Assembly: GCF_038957035.1 (NCBI RefSeq) | Contig: NZ_CP152412.1 | Span: forward strand, 8,056,501 to 8,120,500 | DNA from: Bradyrhizobium sp. B097 | GTDB lineage: Bacteria > Pseudomonadota > Alphaproteobacteria > Rhizobiales > Xanthobacteraceae | Direction: 5' to 3' | DNA length: 64,000 nt | In this document: positions 63,977 to 64,000 of the stretch, piece after piece | How the letters are laid out: each line of letters opens with the position of its first letter | How positions within the stretch are numbered: the first letter of the stretch is position 1 | Translations under genes and position numbers: made by a program | The notes under the pieces: generated by a model | Databases searched by the model: none | What the model saw: the letters and a program-made list of their open reading frames with translations, nothing else | Told to the model about the DNA's origin: nothing

Positions 63977-64000
63977 ACGCGCGTCGCCGGCGCCGGCAGA

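Overview
The window is high-GC alphaproteobacterial chromosome, most like Bradyrhizobium or a close relative (inference from recognised family variants and from characteristic dispersed repeats built on GTCATCCTGAGG and GTCGTCCC...GGGACCCATA motifs). Coding density is high. Strong third-position GC creates long antisense reading frames that are not genes.

Layout. 1-6.4 kb: central carbon genes on the + strand (pgk, class II and class I fructose-bisphosphate aldolases, a ThiE-like protein, a secreted Sel1-repeat protein) and an inositol-monophosphatase-family gene. 6.4-12.1 kb: a RecF-like ATPase and an RND efflux pair on the - strand. 12.6-14.7 kb: a MotA/ExbB-like channel with an OmpA/MotB-like partner, followed by a 156-bp x 4 tandem array. 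15.3-25.2 kb: aldo-keto reductase/LysR, small secreted and PilZ proteins, an acyl-CoA synthetase, an HtrA-fold protein that appears to lack its catalytic triad, an alpha/beta hydrolase, and two SDRs with a LysR. 25.2-32.2 kb is accessory-looking: an AbiEii-like nucleotidyltransferase with an overlapping small partner, a small membrane-protein gene broken by an in-frame TAG, azlCD with a divergent CGNR regulator, a Bug/FAD-monooxygenase/hydrolase-LuxR set, and a decayed IS5-type transposase end. 32.2-41.8 kb: dsbA, a TauE exporter, lrgAB, thioesterases under a TetR with visible operators, PsiF-like secreted proteins, an AbrB-type membrane protein, small conserved hypotheticals and dsbB.

41.9-44.2 kb is an integration site: an intact tRNA-Leu(CAA), a tyrosine recombinase, an excisionase-like protein, and a displaced 3' half of a different tRNA with anticodon CAT.

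44.5-55.4 kb is one long - strand operon: two sugar-type ABC permeases, binding protein, ATPase, two beta-propeller (SMP-30/strictosidine-synthase-like) modules, a GntR regulator, an acyl-CoA synthetase and an acyl-CoA dehydrogenase. One propeller is fused to the C-terminus of a permease. The gene set suggests uptake of a compound, possible lactone hydrolysis at the membrane, CoA activation and oxidation.

56-64 kb is a second catabolic operon, divergent from a LysR gene: MmgE/PrpD, an MFS transporter, a PrpF-type isomerase, an isocitrate-lyase-family lyase and a LeuCD-type hydro-lyase. The isomerase, hydratase and lyase match by family the methylitaconate - dimethylmaleate - dimethylmalate branch known from anaerobic nicotinate degradation. 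This makes a branched C4-C6 di- or tricarboxylate pathway the best working hypothesis. These two operons are the most interesting content of the window.
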